Shown: one piece after another, positions 1 to 14,580 of the stretch
Layout: every line of letters starts with the position of its first letter
Numbering within the stretch: position 1 is the stretch's first letter
From: Todiramphus chloris collaris
Taxonomy: Eukaryota > Chordata > Aves > Coraciiformes > Alcedinidae
Direction of reading: 5' to 3'
NCBI GenBank assembly: GCA_025345505.1
Contig: JANVCC010000013.1
Coordinates: 1,081,215 to 1,145,214 of the forward strand
DNA length: 64,000 nt
Notes under the pieces: generated by a model
Databases searched by the model: none
Seen by the model: the letters and a program-made list of their open reading frames with translations, nothing else
What the model was told of the DNA's origin: nothing
Position numbers and translations under genes: made by a program

Positions 1-3000
1 CCTGAAAAGATGATTTCAGAAAGGCATTCCTCTCCATGCACACAACAATTCCAGAGGATCAAAGGAAAATACTCCTGGAAAGGAGATCATGGGATAATAC
101 TGTCTTTTCTCTAGGTCAAGAAAAAAAGCAACTATACCTAAGTTCATCCTAACATATGATTGCAATAAAGTAAACGAAATATTGCTAAACAAACTCAGTA
201 CTTAAGGGGCTTCATGTAAGTGCTTACTCTGCTACATCTCAGTGAATGTTTTGTATTTGTTGCCCTATTAGAAAGGAGCCCTGCTGTGTAATACTCTATT
301 TTGATATATGCTCTTGCAGTAGAAAGTAAACCTTTATTTCTTCTGCACTGTTCAAACATGCCTTTTCAGAGTAGTTTTGAATTTCACACATTTCAAGGTG
401 TTTTGTTAAGCAATCTAAAGAATACTATCAAATTTGGATGTGTAACATGTTCGATAGCATGCTATCTCAGGAGCAGTTTTGGTTGCTTGAAAGTGGCTTC
501 TCCATTGGAATAAAATTGAAAACTAAGATTTCTTTATTCTTGTATAAATTCATGCTTCAGAACATTGAATAAACTGCATTACAAGTTTATGTCTCTTAAG
601 ATATTGTGCTCTAAAGAAAATCAGTCTGTTTTCTGACATTAGTGATAGTATATTTAAAATTTGTTCACTGACACCTGTTTTACTGTATGATACAAAGTGT
701 TTTCTCAGACAGAAAAGTGGAAGGATGTGATCAGAATCTGCCGATGAAATACTTTTGAGCTTGTTCAAACTGCTGTGCTTGGTGCAAGATCAGGAGAAGT
801 CTGGGAGAAAAGACTTTCTGGAGGTGCATCTGTTTCTGTCTTTGTGACTGAGGACTGAGCTTGGTAACACTACAGAAAGTTATTTTCAGAGTTTCCAGCA
901 ATTAATACAGTTTGAAGCTGTAGGTGTTTTCCCATGTAAAATAAGTAATTTACGTAGCTTTTCACCATTCTCGTTCCCCATGGCTGTGGCAGTTCATTCA
1001 GGTCCTCCCGCAAAGGTTGTGACACGCTCTGTCTGTTGGAGAGAGCCTCTCAGAGCGGAAAATATGTTTCTGCTTTCATCAGTCTGATGAAATGAATCCG
1101 AGACAAACTGCTACAGCATATGGCTCTGTTCAGGCACTTTGGAAATCTCCAGGTCCATTAGCTCTTTGAGCACCTGCTCTGCAGGATGTGAAAGCTGGAG
1201 CTGGCGTGCAGCAGTAAACCATGTGCTGCTGAACCAGTGCTTCAGCCCTCAATTTGGTAGACACAAAGCCAGTGCAACGTGTAGTAGCTGGGAACTACCT
1301 GAAGCCAAGGGTCATCTTGCAAGGACCTAAAGTAGAATCAGTTAAATCATGGAAAATTGCACTAATAAGTGTTATTTGTGATCGTGGGATGCCTGATACC
1401 CGTCTCATTGTGTCAGTTGTTCTTGAGGACTTAAACAATAACTTGTGAGAATATTTGCAACACTACTCGTTTTCAAAAGCTCCAAGTCCATGACTGAACA
1501 AATACCATATGAATAGATGATGTCCAGTCAGATAATCCTAGTTAAAGAAATTTTAAAGAAAGTATTGCAAGTGATCTATCACTGGATGTGAATAGTTGTT
1601 TAATGCATAATTAGAGCAGTTTGCACTAAAATCTGTTAGTTTATTTCCAAGATTTTTGTTTACAATGAATTTGAAATACTTCATTATAGCTTTTAATGCT
1701 ATGGATATCTTTGGTTTGTTACATCAAAAAGGGCAGCAGAAATCTCACTAAGATGGAGAAAACTTGGGAGTCTGGATCTATTTTATACAAGTCAGCCAAG
1801 TCCTTCACTAAATAAACTGTTTTTCTATTGAGAACTCAAACACATTCAAAACATTTGAATTTGACATTGAAATCTTAGCATGGGATATGGCCTTCTTGCA
1901 GTCACCCACAGTTACGGTTAAACTCAGTATATTCTGTGGTATCATGAACAATATCTGAGACAACTATCAAAAGACATTTTTGCGTTTCATTGTGATTCTC
2001 GCATCAGAAATAAGAACTGCTTGCAATCAAAGTGTGAAACACTTCTGACTGTCATAGATATTCAACAGCACAATTGCAAAATAACTCCATGTGCATAGTA
2101 ATGCAGAACAGATAGAAACAAAGACTGTTCTGTGTTAATTTTGATTTTGTAAGGCTCTTTGATGCTAGCCTAATATTAGGGGGAAATTACATGCTGGCAT
2201 AATTCCACTGGTGTCAGTTAAATTCTGCCACTATACATTTCGGCCAGTGAAGCAACAGAACATTTTTAATATAATTTTGAGTCCTACAATAGCAAAGTTG
2301 AAGTCTCACAGGCAATCATTCCACAGTTTCCAACAGCAACAATGATTAATGTTAAACACAAGTAGAATGTAGGAGAGAACTGAAATGCAGAATAGCAAGC
2401 CAGGGGGAAGAAAAAAAAAATGAATAGGAAAAAAAAAATCTTGCAGACAAATCTAAACTACATTTAATTGATTAATGAATAAAACAAGCTCTTATGTAGC
2501 ATAGCAGATAATTATAAATACATCAGGATTAGGAGAGGGCAACTATAAGGTGATATAATAAATCTTTTAATCCTATGCTACACCTTTGGGCTATAGGCTT
2601 ATAAAACATACTCAGTAGGATATAGAGGAATCATAATCATGTATCCTGTATTCTATTTACAGAATACAATACATACACATGCAAACATCAATTACACCTA
2701 TGTTTTAATTATATTGCATTTACCTGGTGTTAATGATGGGTCATATAAAGTTCACTCCCATTGGAAGGATACAAGATGATATGGAAAATGATTGGGAAAT
2801 TTAATCATGTTATGCTCACTGAAACATTCACTTAGTATGACTGGGCTTAAAGATTATTTTGTAAAGATATACCATTATTCACCCCTGGCAAAGCCCTGCA
2901 TCCATTTACCCATCTGCCTACCTAATTATTTTTTTAACTACTCAGTTGGCATTCAAAAAGAGTAAAATTATCACCTCTCACTGTATAAGACAGACTGTTT

Positions 3001-6000
3001 TGTCTATTAGAAAGCAGAGATCTCCAAACCAAGAATTTAACCAAGCACTTTGTTGTTCCAGGCCAGGACATGGTGCATGTACTGTGTGCAACTCTCACAG
3101 AATCCAGACTGCTCTGCTACCATTAGCAGTCACACTGATAGAAGTTGCCTCCATTGGCCTGCGCATCTTTAAATGCATTATTTCTCATCACATTAAAAAG
3201 ATTTTTCTCAGTATGTGTTTCCATTCCATAGGGTGATGTAGATATAGTTGAGCCTTTTCATTCACTGGAAACAGGAGGGGCATGTGAGGTGTTCCCTAGA
3301 GCTGGTCTCAGCAAGCTTATGCAGAACAGGATTTCCCAGGGTCCCATGACCCCAGATTTACAGCAACACAATTGCCTAGGTTTCCTGCCAGTTTTTGAAA
3401 TGGCAGGCAAGTAGTAGGATTAACTGTCACGTCTGAGGCTTTGGGGTCAAAAACTTAACCTGAGGAAATTTTCAGAGTAAGGATGTGTGTCAGGGAGCCA
3501 CAAGCCCCAGTTTTCCAACAGCACTCTGGGTAAGTTTCCATGTGAGCCCTTACTCTGATTGACTGGCACTGCCCTTTTTGTAGGTCATCATTCAAAAGGA
3601 AGGCTGTTTCACAGAGTGTGCTGCTATTCTTCATCAGATAAATTGGCTTCATTTCGGTTTATTCATAATCTTTAATAATGCAGATGTTTTTCAGCTAGCA
3701 TTTTTCATATTAACATATTAACCCTGACAATCAGACCAATGGATGAATTAGTCTTGCTTAGTACAGAGACATAAAGGAAATGTTCTTACAGGTTCTGCAA
3801 ACTAATGATGCCAATGTCAAGAGATTCATGTTACTGCAAGAAAAATTGGAACAGGAAGAGAGTGATAAGAAAAATTAAGAAAAGACCTACATTTAGAACT
3901 AGTTATGACTAGAGTTTATAATAACATAAATAAATCATCATAAATTTATATGCTTATTAAAATCTCCTTAAGGAAGTCAGAACTACTTGTGCAGAATTTT
4001 CTATTTTTTAAGATTTTAGAATTAAAGTAGAAAGAAATGCAACAATGAGCAGGTCAGTGGTAGATAAACCTTAAAAATACTCCACAGGTAAACAGTACAA
4101 TAAGTGAGATAAAACCCATCAAATCTGATGAACTGAATAAATAACTTAAAAACAGTTTGGGAGAATATGCCACAGCTGCTGGTGTCATCCTGAGTCATAT
4201 AACGGCTTATTACACAAGTTGCTAGAGCATAGCAGAATGGAGCAGATGTACTGGTAAGCCTTGATGTACAGTGCAGGAAGACCGGAAGAAAGCTCTGGCA
4301 CAGAGCTGCAGAGAAGCATTTTCACATGTAGGAGGAAGGCTGAAAGCACTTGCAAATAGATCTGCTTTTCCTACAGAGCCTGAACTTAACTGTCTGTAGT
4401 CATGGGAGGTGCAGTTAGAGCAGGTACCTATTTGCTGAGAGCTGCTAGATTCATGCTCAGGATGTCCTGCAAACAGGAGGTCTGGGGGGAATAATAATAG
4501 TAAGTTAGAAGTTCACTGATAGTGCTCATTAAGGCACAAGTAAGCTTCACCTACATGAGTTCAAGGATGCACTGCCAACTGTCACTTCAGCCTTCCTCAC
4601 CCACCCCTAACCCTTGATGATGAGGGTCTTGTGTTTGGGCAGCTGTTTGAGTCCAAGAGACATTTGTGCACAGACACATGCCTGACAGATTTGAGCAAGT
4701 TCATTCAGCCAGGCAGATAAGTCATCAAAAGTCCTAAGAAATGTTATTTATATGAAGTTTGAAAAAATAAATAACATCTCAGTTTCATTTTCTCATGAGC
4801 TCTTCTCCAAAATCACTTTGCAGTAAAACCTAAAAGAAGCCATATCAGTTGTCAAAAGGCTATTTATTCCTACCTGCAAGTGCATATCTCCAAATAATAA
4901 CAATATCACATAAACCTCTGACCTTGTAAGCCTTGTCCTAGACAGAAACACAGGGAGTTTGTACATAAATCATAAACTTCGGTCTCTAAAACATCTTTCC
5001 CATTCTGAGAGACTATTTGTAGGGTCAGAAAGCTAGAATGGAAATATCATATGATTTAGGTTTGGAGAAGTTATAAACTAACTTAAATGTCAGCTTCTGT
5101 TATGAAGCCTCAGATGTTGGTAAGGATCAGTAATAACAAAAGGCACACCAGTTCTGCCTAAGTTCCACTGCCAGCTGGTCACATTTCTATGTACAGCTTC
5201 CCTTTTCTTAGGCAATGTAAGTGCTCCAGGCAAAAAGCTCCCTTTCTTCTCTCAATGGAACCATAACCAGTAGAAAGCAAAAATAATAAATAATAAAACT
5301 CTACTCTCTGTCTTCCTCAAGGTATGCTTCTGGAAAGGAAACATGTTAGTAATTCTATGATAAGCTTTATTGTATTTTTTATGGTAAACCTTCTGCTAAA
5401 GGCTATGCTAAATTCTCTTGCAGCTTACATGCAGGATGTATATAACCTTACAACCAAGAATTTCTGTTCCTGAAGTTATATGAGGCTTGTTTACATAACA
5501 CTTTTCTTATTGCTGCAGAGTAAATTAGAATGTAACTTACAGTATTTTAATAACTCAGCACCAAGTCCCCACGTGGATTGTTACCTAATGATCTATGTAA
5601 TATATATTAGCCTACAGTAAGAATTATGTGTCTTTTCCTACCATCAAGTAAAAAACAGATTCCCCTAATGCTGAAGGCATGATGTTGTAAGCTGCTGCTG
5701 AATTTTAGGAACAGTAGGATTGCAGTGAGTAAATTATAGAACAGCTAGGAAATGGTTTGTTGCAATACCTCTGTAAGGTATACTTGTGAATATCTCAAAC
5801 CTTTGACAGTCAAGGACATTGACTGCATTCATTGTGTACTTACTATTTAGCAAGAATGGTAGGAAATGTATGTCACATATCAATGATACAAGTCTTCTCT
5901 GTATCTAGTTGTCTTCCTAAGACTATTTCAGCCCCACAGCTCACCAAAAACTGTCTGTTTAATTATGATGTTAATTATAATGACCCAAGTCACCTTGGCA

Positions 6001-8978
6001 AATTTGGTCTTTCAAACTAGTATCCCTGTCTGTCAGGGGTAATAGACAATAAGACGCTCTGGACACTGACCTTTTCAAGGTCTTTTACAAGATACCCTAA
6101 TAATGGTGTTTTATAAGGTATGTTGCACTCTTACAGACAGAATAAAGCTTCCCTACACTTGATGTGCATTACAGTCCACACAATGAGTCAGTGAATTGCA
6201 GCTAGGGATCTCTAAGTTAACACCACAGAATTTTCTACATCAACAAGCCCCAAGATCCCAGGTGAGGTACACAGAGCAGCAACACTGCTGTAAAATGCAC
6301 AAAGATTCCTTTAAGCTAACCAACCTCAATGTCATGACATGAAAAACATCTGTATATAGTGAAGAGGTGAAAATTTACCTTGTTTATGTGTCAGATAAGT
6401 CTGGTTTGACTTCAGATGGATCATTAGTTGAGGGGAATATCTAAGAGATAGGCCACCACTTACATGGGTAAGAATTCCTTAGTGAAAGTGCTTACTCAAA
6501 GTATATGCTGCTAAAAGATCTATATATTATTTCTTTTATTGGCTTCCGGAGAGCTTTATATTATGAAGTTCCATTATCTTTTCAGAACAAACCCATTCAG
6601 AAAGTGGAAATAAGCTAGCTATGCAACAGCTTATTTTGCCTTTGTGTAGCTGACAGCACAAAAGGGTCCTCTGATTCTTAGAGTGATTCTATTTTAAAGA
6701 GAAAAATCATGTTTACCACCCACATGCTTATTGGAGTTAAGGGAGGGGGAACATGAAGTGTAATAATGACAGGATGAAAGTGATTTACTGTAGAAGGTGT
6801 CATATGCAGGGAAGTCTTGCAGTGGGGAATGCTTGAGTACTCAGGATGCCAGGGAAGTATTTAAATTTATTCTGAACAAATTCTGCATTTCTGTTGCAGA
6901 AATATGGGTTTCTAAAGGGTTAGCTATTTAGTAACCTTTCCTATCAGAATACAAATCTATTTTACGGCTTTGTGATACAGGATCACTTCTTCAGCTGTTC
7001 ATATTAGAAAAGACATCATTCATTGCATATAAGAAAAAGCACTGTAATGCATAAGATCACACTGAAGAATGTTATTAACACAATACAGCCATCAGCAAGG
7101 TCAATTCACTGTCAACAACTCAGAAGGAAAACATATTGGTTAGATGAAGAGGTACAAGAAAATAATAGTAGAATAAATATTGTGCTATTGTCACAAATAT
7201 TATGTATTGTCTCATCAAAGATAATGGAATATGATATTACATTTATTCCAAAGAGGCTGTCAACACATACTTCTATCCTTCATTTCTGGAAAGGAATGAG
7301 GAACCAATTGCAACCATCTTCAGCATGCCTGAAGTTATTATAAGTAGATGTTTAGCAAAGTTAAATACAACCTTCTTACTTTTGGACTCTGCAGCAAGGA
7401 GATGTCTAAGATCTTGGTTACCAGAGTCAATGAAAGAATATTGGACTGAGTCATATTAGTGTTGGACTTTTGATTAGAAGAACTGAGCTGAAAAGTAAAA
7501 TTACTGAACAGAATTAGTTCTGTTCTCACTCAAACCAGGACAGGAGAATTTATGATAATGCATCAAAATATCAGCAGAGATTTCTGTAGTATTTGGGGCT
7601 CTTGGAGTAAGCTTCTTTGATCATTAAACTCTGGAGGGTGCTGAGGAACTTGTCTGAGATTGGAGGATGGGCAGCGATGCTAAATGCTGATATATACTGT
7701 CACAATGCAAATATAATTTATTTGTTGTCAAGTCTGCAACAGAAATAATATTAAACATAGTTTCAAATGCTCTGGAGAGCTTACTAAATATTTATGAACA
7801 GTTTCACATAGCAGTTTGGTTTAAATCTTCTGGAAAAATTTGAATTGCATCACAACAAATTATTTTATTGCACCTGGTAACTTCAAAACAATCCTGGAAA
7901 TTATTTTGGAACTGACGCATTTCAAAACCTTTTATATAAAATACATACACAAAGATGTATGTATCAAAAACTCCAGCACTAAATCTGTAAACAGCCTATA
8001 AAAAGAGAGTAATATTTAGACATTGCTCACAATAGACTATTCTTGCCATGCATGTACTGTTAATGACTCCATAGATAGTTGATGCTAAGAGAGTCTTCAA
8101 GGGACATTGGATATTTCAAGAAAGAAAAGTGTAAAGATCTTGTTCTGAATTCTTCAAATTCTTCAGTCTGCAAATGCAAAAGTAAGTACTATGCATAAAA
8201 AAAATATTTTTTTTTGTGAAAATATGCAGCATTCCATTCTATATCTTTTAATCATGAAGATATGTAAAATAAGACCAAAAATAGTGTGAAATATGCAACT
8301 ACATCTCTAAATTGTTTTATATTTGCATTGCCTAAATAATGCTAAAATAAATTATTATGAAGTGGAGGAGTTTGTAGAAAAAATGCTGTATGCTTTAGAA
8401 AGGATGAGAAGAAACTTGGCTTTCCTTTGAAATGGAAAATGAATTTATTCAAATGAATTTGTCATCAGAGGCCAGAAAGGAAACTGAAATGAAACTAAAC
8501 ACTTGCACAGTACAATTGCAGTAAGAAACAAGTACAGCACTAAACCACCTCTCATTTCCAAAGACCAGGTGGATTCTATCATTTCCTTGCTACCAGGTGT
8601 ATTTCCTCATCACCTATCTATTCTTGCTGTCAAGACTCATTTGCATTTTTTTAAGCTCCTGGTTGAAACCAATGTTATTAGGAGCCATAGATAACATGTT
8701 AGCTGCAGCTCACTTGAATGACCCTTCTGACTTTTTATGCTTTGGCTTTCTAACCTACACTTTGGCCATTAAACCCCTGTGTTTAACTTCAACATGTTAA
8801 TTATACTTTATCTCTCACCTCAGTGTTTCTGCTCCAGCAAAAGCTGCCTTGCTGTGGTGGGTGGAAACCATCTTCCATGTCGATATTCCTTCAGAGGAAC
8901 AGGGGACTCTGAGACCATGCCCACTCTGATGAGGGGGGAAGAGGGCTTGGGACTCCCAGAGACCAGCGTTGTATATCT
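1..8978. other. non-coding AT-rich stretch
   Basis: Apart from the weak exon-like patch described separately near 0.9-1.25 kb, no gene, recent transposon or RNA gene is seen. Open frames here are short and have no codon bias or family motifs. It is most likely intron or intergenic DNA. Confidence 0.6.
886..1248 (-). other. weak exon-like or pseudogene-like patch, unidentified
   Basis: Read on the minus strand, this patch has an unusually long run of codon-like sequence for its AT-rich surroundings, interrupted by a TAG at 1111-1113 and a TGA at 994-996. Between the stops the translation is hydrophilic and protein-like, for example VLKELMDLEISKVPEQSHML just before the first stop. Base composition is richer in G and C than the flanks. 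No family was recognised and no convincing splice acceptor or donor pair was found. It could be a decayed exon or processed pseudogene, or chance; the stops argue against a live gene. Confidence 0.15.
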
Positions 8979-9917
8979 GTGTTGCCAGTTTGCAGCTCAC
9001 CTTCTTCCCCAGGGGGTGCTAAGGGTGCCTGCCCTGGGAAAGGCCCACTTGGCTCAGTCCAGAAAATGCCAAAGGACGAGCGTAGTACAGCAAAGCCTCA
9101 GCTGGTCACCTCCACAGTGGTGGAGAAGGGCTTTGGTATATGCTTAATGGGTAAAAGGGGTGATGACTTTTCCCGTGTTGTGCTACAGTGCAGATTCAAG
9201 ACTGAATCCCCTTTCAAGTGTTAATTTTGATAAGATGTATACATTGAATAACATTGACAAATAGATCCTTCAGAGAATCTTTTGACCGGTATGACCAGTT
9301 TTCTGCCAGCTGTAACAACTAGCTTATATAATTTCTTCCATAAATACATCAGTGTCATTCTAACACTGCTTGGTTATCTTCCAAAGGCTGCTCCATAACT
9401 TAACCATCTGTTACATGGAAATTCTTTCTCATAATCTGGTTGGTGCTTTTTTTTCCATGATTTAACTGTGCTGTATTATACTTAAGTCAGCTTTTTCCTT
9501 TGGCTTAAATAGGTCTCCATCCTCCATGATATACCCTATTCACTTTCCTGGTCACAGGTAGACACTTCCCCAACAACACCAGCACTTGGTCTCTGCTACC
9601 TCTTGTCCTGTCTTCATAAATTTCTGTATCACTTTCTACAAGATTTTTTTCTCCCTGTACTCACATCGTTCAAGAATTTAAGTGGAAAGTGTTTTCCCTT
9701 GGAGAAACAGACCCCAGTCCCCTTAACACGAGTCTTTGAAACAGCGGGAAAGTTTGCGACAAGGGACATGGGTGGCATGAATGTGGTGGTATCTGTGGAA
9801 AACCAGGCTCCCCACCCTGCAGACTGCATCAGCACAGCAGGCTGGAGTCCAGCTGTGGGACAAGAGAATAAGGGTCATTCAACCTGCAAAATGCAGCATG
9901 ACAGGGTGGTGAAGTAG
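8800..9917 (+). other. GC-richer island with open frames, unidentified
   Basis: Two open plus-strand frames, about 8979-9224 and 9603-9917, lie in sequence that is GC-richer than its surroundings. The first ends in the run RVVLQCRFKTESPFKC before a TAA and has a fair proportion of G or C at third codon positions. Open frames also exist on the other strand in part of the island, and no splice signals or protein family could be recognised. An ancient CR1-like relic appears to lie between the two frames. This may be an old pseudogene or a regulatory island; a functional gene is not supported. Confidence 0.15.
9340..9550 (-). mobile_element. possible ancient CR1/L3-like LINE relic
   Basis: The plus strand reads like a worn reverse complement of a CR1-type 3' region: a 'gctgctccataacttaacca' segment followed by 'aaattctttctcata', in the same order as the equivalent parts of younger CR1 copies elsewhere in the window. 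Divergence is high and the limits are approximate. Confidence 0.3.
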
Positions 9918-12900
9918 GTAAGTGCAGGACAGCATTAGGTGCACAGGTAGCTGAGCACAGGCTTTCCATCACTGGGTTATTTTAGTGCCCTTAGCCATCT
10001 CTTTCTGTGGTAACCACCTACTCTGCCTCAATCATCTCCTGACCACAAGCAGAAACTTCAGAAAATCAACTCTGACCCACAAGGAACAAGGACTCATCAC
10101 CCTCTCATCAAGGACAAATTATTTAGGACTTTCCTATTCTCTCATCTCTGTTTACTGACCCTTCTGGTTTCCATATCTTGTGTTTATTGTCCACAACTGT
10201 AACATTGTACTCCTGGGTCCTCCCACGATGTCTAGCATTACTTACCTATCCCACAAAAGAGCTATGCCATAGAGCAGATGTCAAGTATTCCTTTAACTAC
10301 CACCATGTATTAATCGTATCTGATATTGGGAACACAGTTTTCTTTTCCCCTCATAGCAATATAACATTTTTATTAGGGAATGTAAGTCTAGATGAGATAG
10401 GGCCTTGATCTCCCATCCTACTGACGTTCTTATAACATTAATGCTTCACTTTTATTGGATATGCCAGAGTTCTCCTCTAGTACTTTTTATGGAGGCTGAT
10501 TCAGTATTCATTGGTCAAGAGACAGCCTGATTTTACAACATATTCCCAGGGCAGACAGACCTTTTGAACCTGTGCCATGTGCTCAAATCCTCATCTAGCA
10601 GACAACTATATAGTCATCTTCTGTTCTGCTTTCCTGCATCTTCCCAAATAAGAATACCAATTGTTCTGCTGTCAGCTTCTGATTATTCACCACCCCCTCA
10701 AAATCCTGGGATTTCCCATTTCCAAATTTTCACCTGTGCCTTTACAGAGAAGCACAGATGCTGCTGACAAATGAATTCTTGTAGCTAACCATGTGGCCAA
10801 CCTGTCCCACACAGAGGAAAATTGCCATATTTCAAGTGGCACATGTTAGCTCACTTCCACCTGAGACAGCATTTTCCAGCTCCTTGTGCTTGCCCACTTA
10901 TTTCCATAAATCTGGATTAGGAAACTGTGGCCATCCTCAGTTAGAGGTATTAATCCTGAAACCTGTGCACTCCAGAGAAAATACACACTGTTGATAAAAG
11001 GACAGCATTAAATAATTTCTTTGATAAAAAAACCCCAACAAACTAACAAACAAACAAAAACACCAAAGACTAACACTTCTCACATTTGTTTTACTTCTGT
11101 TTAGCAGGATGCATAGCTATGCCACAATTCCACTGTTGTGACTGTGAAAATATAAACCTCTCACCCAGCTCCACTTTTAGCAAAGAGATCTTAGAGCATT
11201 CCCACAACATAAGCAGCAACTTAGCACCTGCCAAGTCACAGCATCAGCCTCAGTGTGATCAGCATCACCTGTTTTAAGTAGTCAATAGGGGGCCCCATAC
11301 AATTTTGCAAGCAATTTTCTGCTGAATTATTCTTAAGCAAAGCTCCAAGAAATGGTGAAAACGCATGTGAAAATGTGCCTCCATTGGTTTTGGGGTGGCA
11401 CAGATCCTTGTCCCAAACATCTCTTCTCAAATCTGTGCTTATTTCACACTTCCTGGTGAGCAACATGTAATTTTGCTGCACACTGCAGCAACCCAAGCAA
11501 CCTCAGGGGATGACAAAGGTCATTCTAGAGAGCACTGTGACAGTCCAAGTGTCAGGGCTGTTGAAAGGATGACACCTTAGTTCTGCAGGATGTATTGCTG
11601 TTTCTTGATATTCTCTGGATAGAGTCACTGCTGCAAAAGGATGACACATTTTCTAATAGATTGATTAGCAGTGAGTTCATTGAACAGAGGATCTTCCTAA
11701 GCCAAAGTATAGTTTCATCTCCTCTGCAGAATCTTGAGTTCCCCCTAACATGCAGAAAGATATTTTAAGGTAGTGGGGACCACACACTAATTCTTGGGGT
11801 TCTCCTTTCACTGCAGGTTTTTGGTGACAGGCTGAGGGTACCATGTAGGGAAAGAATAAAGAAGCCAGGTCTACTACAGCTGGTCTGGCACTCCATATAC
11901 TGGGAGATTCATGTATTTTGCCTGCCAGAATTAAAACTGTTCAGCAGAAATATGTAGAACTGCTGAAATCTAAAACCAGTTCCTAGACTTTGATATTTGC
12001 ATTGTTGCAAACAATGGTTTTATGAGCCTCTACTGTCCAATAAAGTTCTCAATAGACAGTATTTTTTCATTAGTGTTAAAGGCAGGAGTGTAAGATAAGG
12101 TGAATATTCAGAATAAAGAGCAAGCTAGAAATGGCAGTCATTTCAATTATGCCTATTTTCTCCCAAAAGGAAAAATTAGGGCCTGCCACATATTTATGTC
12201 ACCTGCTAACTATGCATTTACTGGGATTACATTAACCTTGGATCTGCTTCTGTTTCCAAGAGGGAATGGATGTCTGAAACATAGATATTTGTTTCACCTC
12301 CTGCATTCTGAATGTTTCACAAAATACCCAGTTCTATCTCTAACAACACCCTCACTACTTCCGATTTATCATGATTTCTCTTTTAGTTGGAGAAGTTGAC
12401 AAAGTTAGTTATTATTTGTGGGATATTTGAAATAATTGATCCAGGTTTGTAACAAGTAGAAAAATGTTACCTGAATGGACAATAAAATGCATTGCCTGAA
12501 TTGCTGAATTTTTCTTCACATCTATTCAATGCTTTGATGGTGACTGAATGTAATGGGCATTCTTGCATAACTCTCCAAATAGAAAAGGAAAATATCTTGA
12601 CATTTGTTAAGATTTTAGAATTGTTATTTAAATGTTTTTTTTAATAAAATCAATTAAAAATATATAACTTGAGCCCTGATTTACATAAACTAGAACTAAT
12701 ATAACCTGTTCCAATCAAAACAAATATGTTTTTTCAAGATAACTGACTGTATCTGTATTTGCTAAACAGAAAATTCTGCAGCATTCACTAATGTAAGGCC
12801 TAGATGAGACCTGTTTTGAGGAATAAATCTGATGTGGTTGAGTTAAAACAGGTAAAGTACTTTTTTCTTAATCATAGTCATAATTTTGCAAATATTTCTA

Positions 12901-14463
12901 CACTGATTAAACAGCTGTGCCTAAAAGTTCAGCGCTGGTTATTTGCTTTTTTTTCAGGCTTACAAATAGAAAAACTAAAATTTCCTTCATTTCAAGATGT
13001 GAAACGGTTTTCTGTGTGCCACCTTTGTTCCCACACTATAACATAAAGACAGTCAATTTTATTTAAAGAATAATTACTAATAATTACAAGACAGAAGTTA
13101 TTTTGTAAGCTTTATGGAAGGGGTTTTTTTGTTTTTTTTTTTTTGTTTGTTTGTTTATTTTTTCTTGTTTCTTGGCCAATAGTGATTCTTCATTATAAAG
13201 GTGGGTGGAATTTCAGAAATTTCTCAGGAAGTAAAAGTACTCTTTTTTAAAATGAAAATTCAGAACACTTGCCTTCTCATTTCTGACATGTATGCATCAA
13301 GTGCATTTCACTGTTCTATGAGGATTTGGTTCCCTGTGTGCTGGGGGATACTGTTTACTGGTGGGGAAGATGCTGGCAAGGCACTTTGGGAAGCAGCAGA
13401 CTGTCTTCTGCAACATGCAAAATTCACTAAGAGCAGGAATGCAGGAGACTGCTGATGAGCAAAGGACTTACTTGATATTTAAGCTTTAATGCACTAAAGA
13501 GAGATACAAGTGTTAAAAATCACAGTGGTCTTCTCTTTTTGGAAAAAAAAGCCCCATAATTTTCAGGGGTTTTTTTTCCTCACGGTTCTTTCAGCATCAA
13601 GAGAAATCGTCATGCATTATTTTTATAGCCCTTCTTTACTGCTTGCAGGTTCTTCCTATCTTCTTGGGAAGATGCTCTTCCTGATTGGGGTATTAAATCT
13701 TTTTATCTAGATATTTCTCAATTTTTATGAGTTAAAGTCCTCTCAAAAATCTCTGTCATTGTATTTTTTTCACAAAGCTTGTCTTTTCCTGACATTTCCT
13801 GATGTTTATTATGACTATAATTTTCTCTCCATGACAACTGCAAAGTCTCTGTGCCCAGCCATCTTAGATGCATAAGAGGTGACTGACAGCTTTGCCTCCT
13901 TAAATTTTTGTAAAGGTTTCTAGGAAGGAAGTGATATGATTAAATTTCCCAATTTCAAGCTTTCCATTACTCTTTGAGAAATAATATATTTTGAATGATG
14001 GGAAAAGCTGGAAGGATGCAGCTGTTAATGATTTAAGGCTGTTCAGAAGTGAGGAAGGGACTTTCAATACCTCACTGCTGACAAATCTCCTGTGGTCCCT
14101 AAAAGTCAGTTCTCTTGAGGAGTTAAAAAAAAATCAGGGTGGATAAGTCATATTTAGCCAGCCCTGTTGGAAAAAAATGGAAAACGGAAATGAGAAAGCT
14201 AATTTATTATTCAAAATTTTAAATGTTTTTCTATTATAAATTAACAAATTGTGTCAGTGTGATTTGTACTATCACAGAGTTATTGAGGTATCTATGAGCA
14301 AAGGAGAGAGGAGTTTCCAAATACAGGACAGAAGCTTTCTTCTGTTACTGCTTTGAGGATGAAATCTAAATCCTTTTGCAATGAACACAAAATCTGCACT
14401 GACTTCAGCAGAAGAAAGAATTCATGTTCAACTCAGCGGGTGTTCTAAAAACAATAATTACAG
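9918..14463. other. non-coding stretch
   Basis: No gene or recognisable young repeat is seen. Simple T-rich runs occur near 13.12-13.16 kb. Open frames are short and lack motifs. Confidence 0.55.
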
Positions 14464-14580
14464 CTCACCCCTGTGAAATAAATGGGTGCTATCACTCTCA
14501 TTTACAGATGGGAAAACTAAGCCACAGAGAAGCTGTAGGATTTGCTTAGTGTTGCGTGCAAAGTACAAACCAGGCACTTG
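14464..14580 (+). mobile_element. MIR-type SINE relic
   Basis: The run around 14,498-14,550 (ctcatttacagatgggaaaa, then a segment matching the 'cacagagaag' part and a 'gatttgcttagtg' part) matches the conserved core of MIR-family SINEs in order and spacing. MIR-like elements are ancient in amniotes and present at low copy in birds. The copy is on the plus strand and has no open frame. Limits are approximate. Confidence 0.65.
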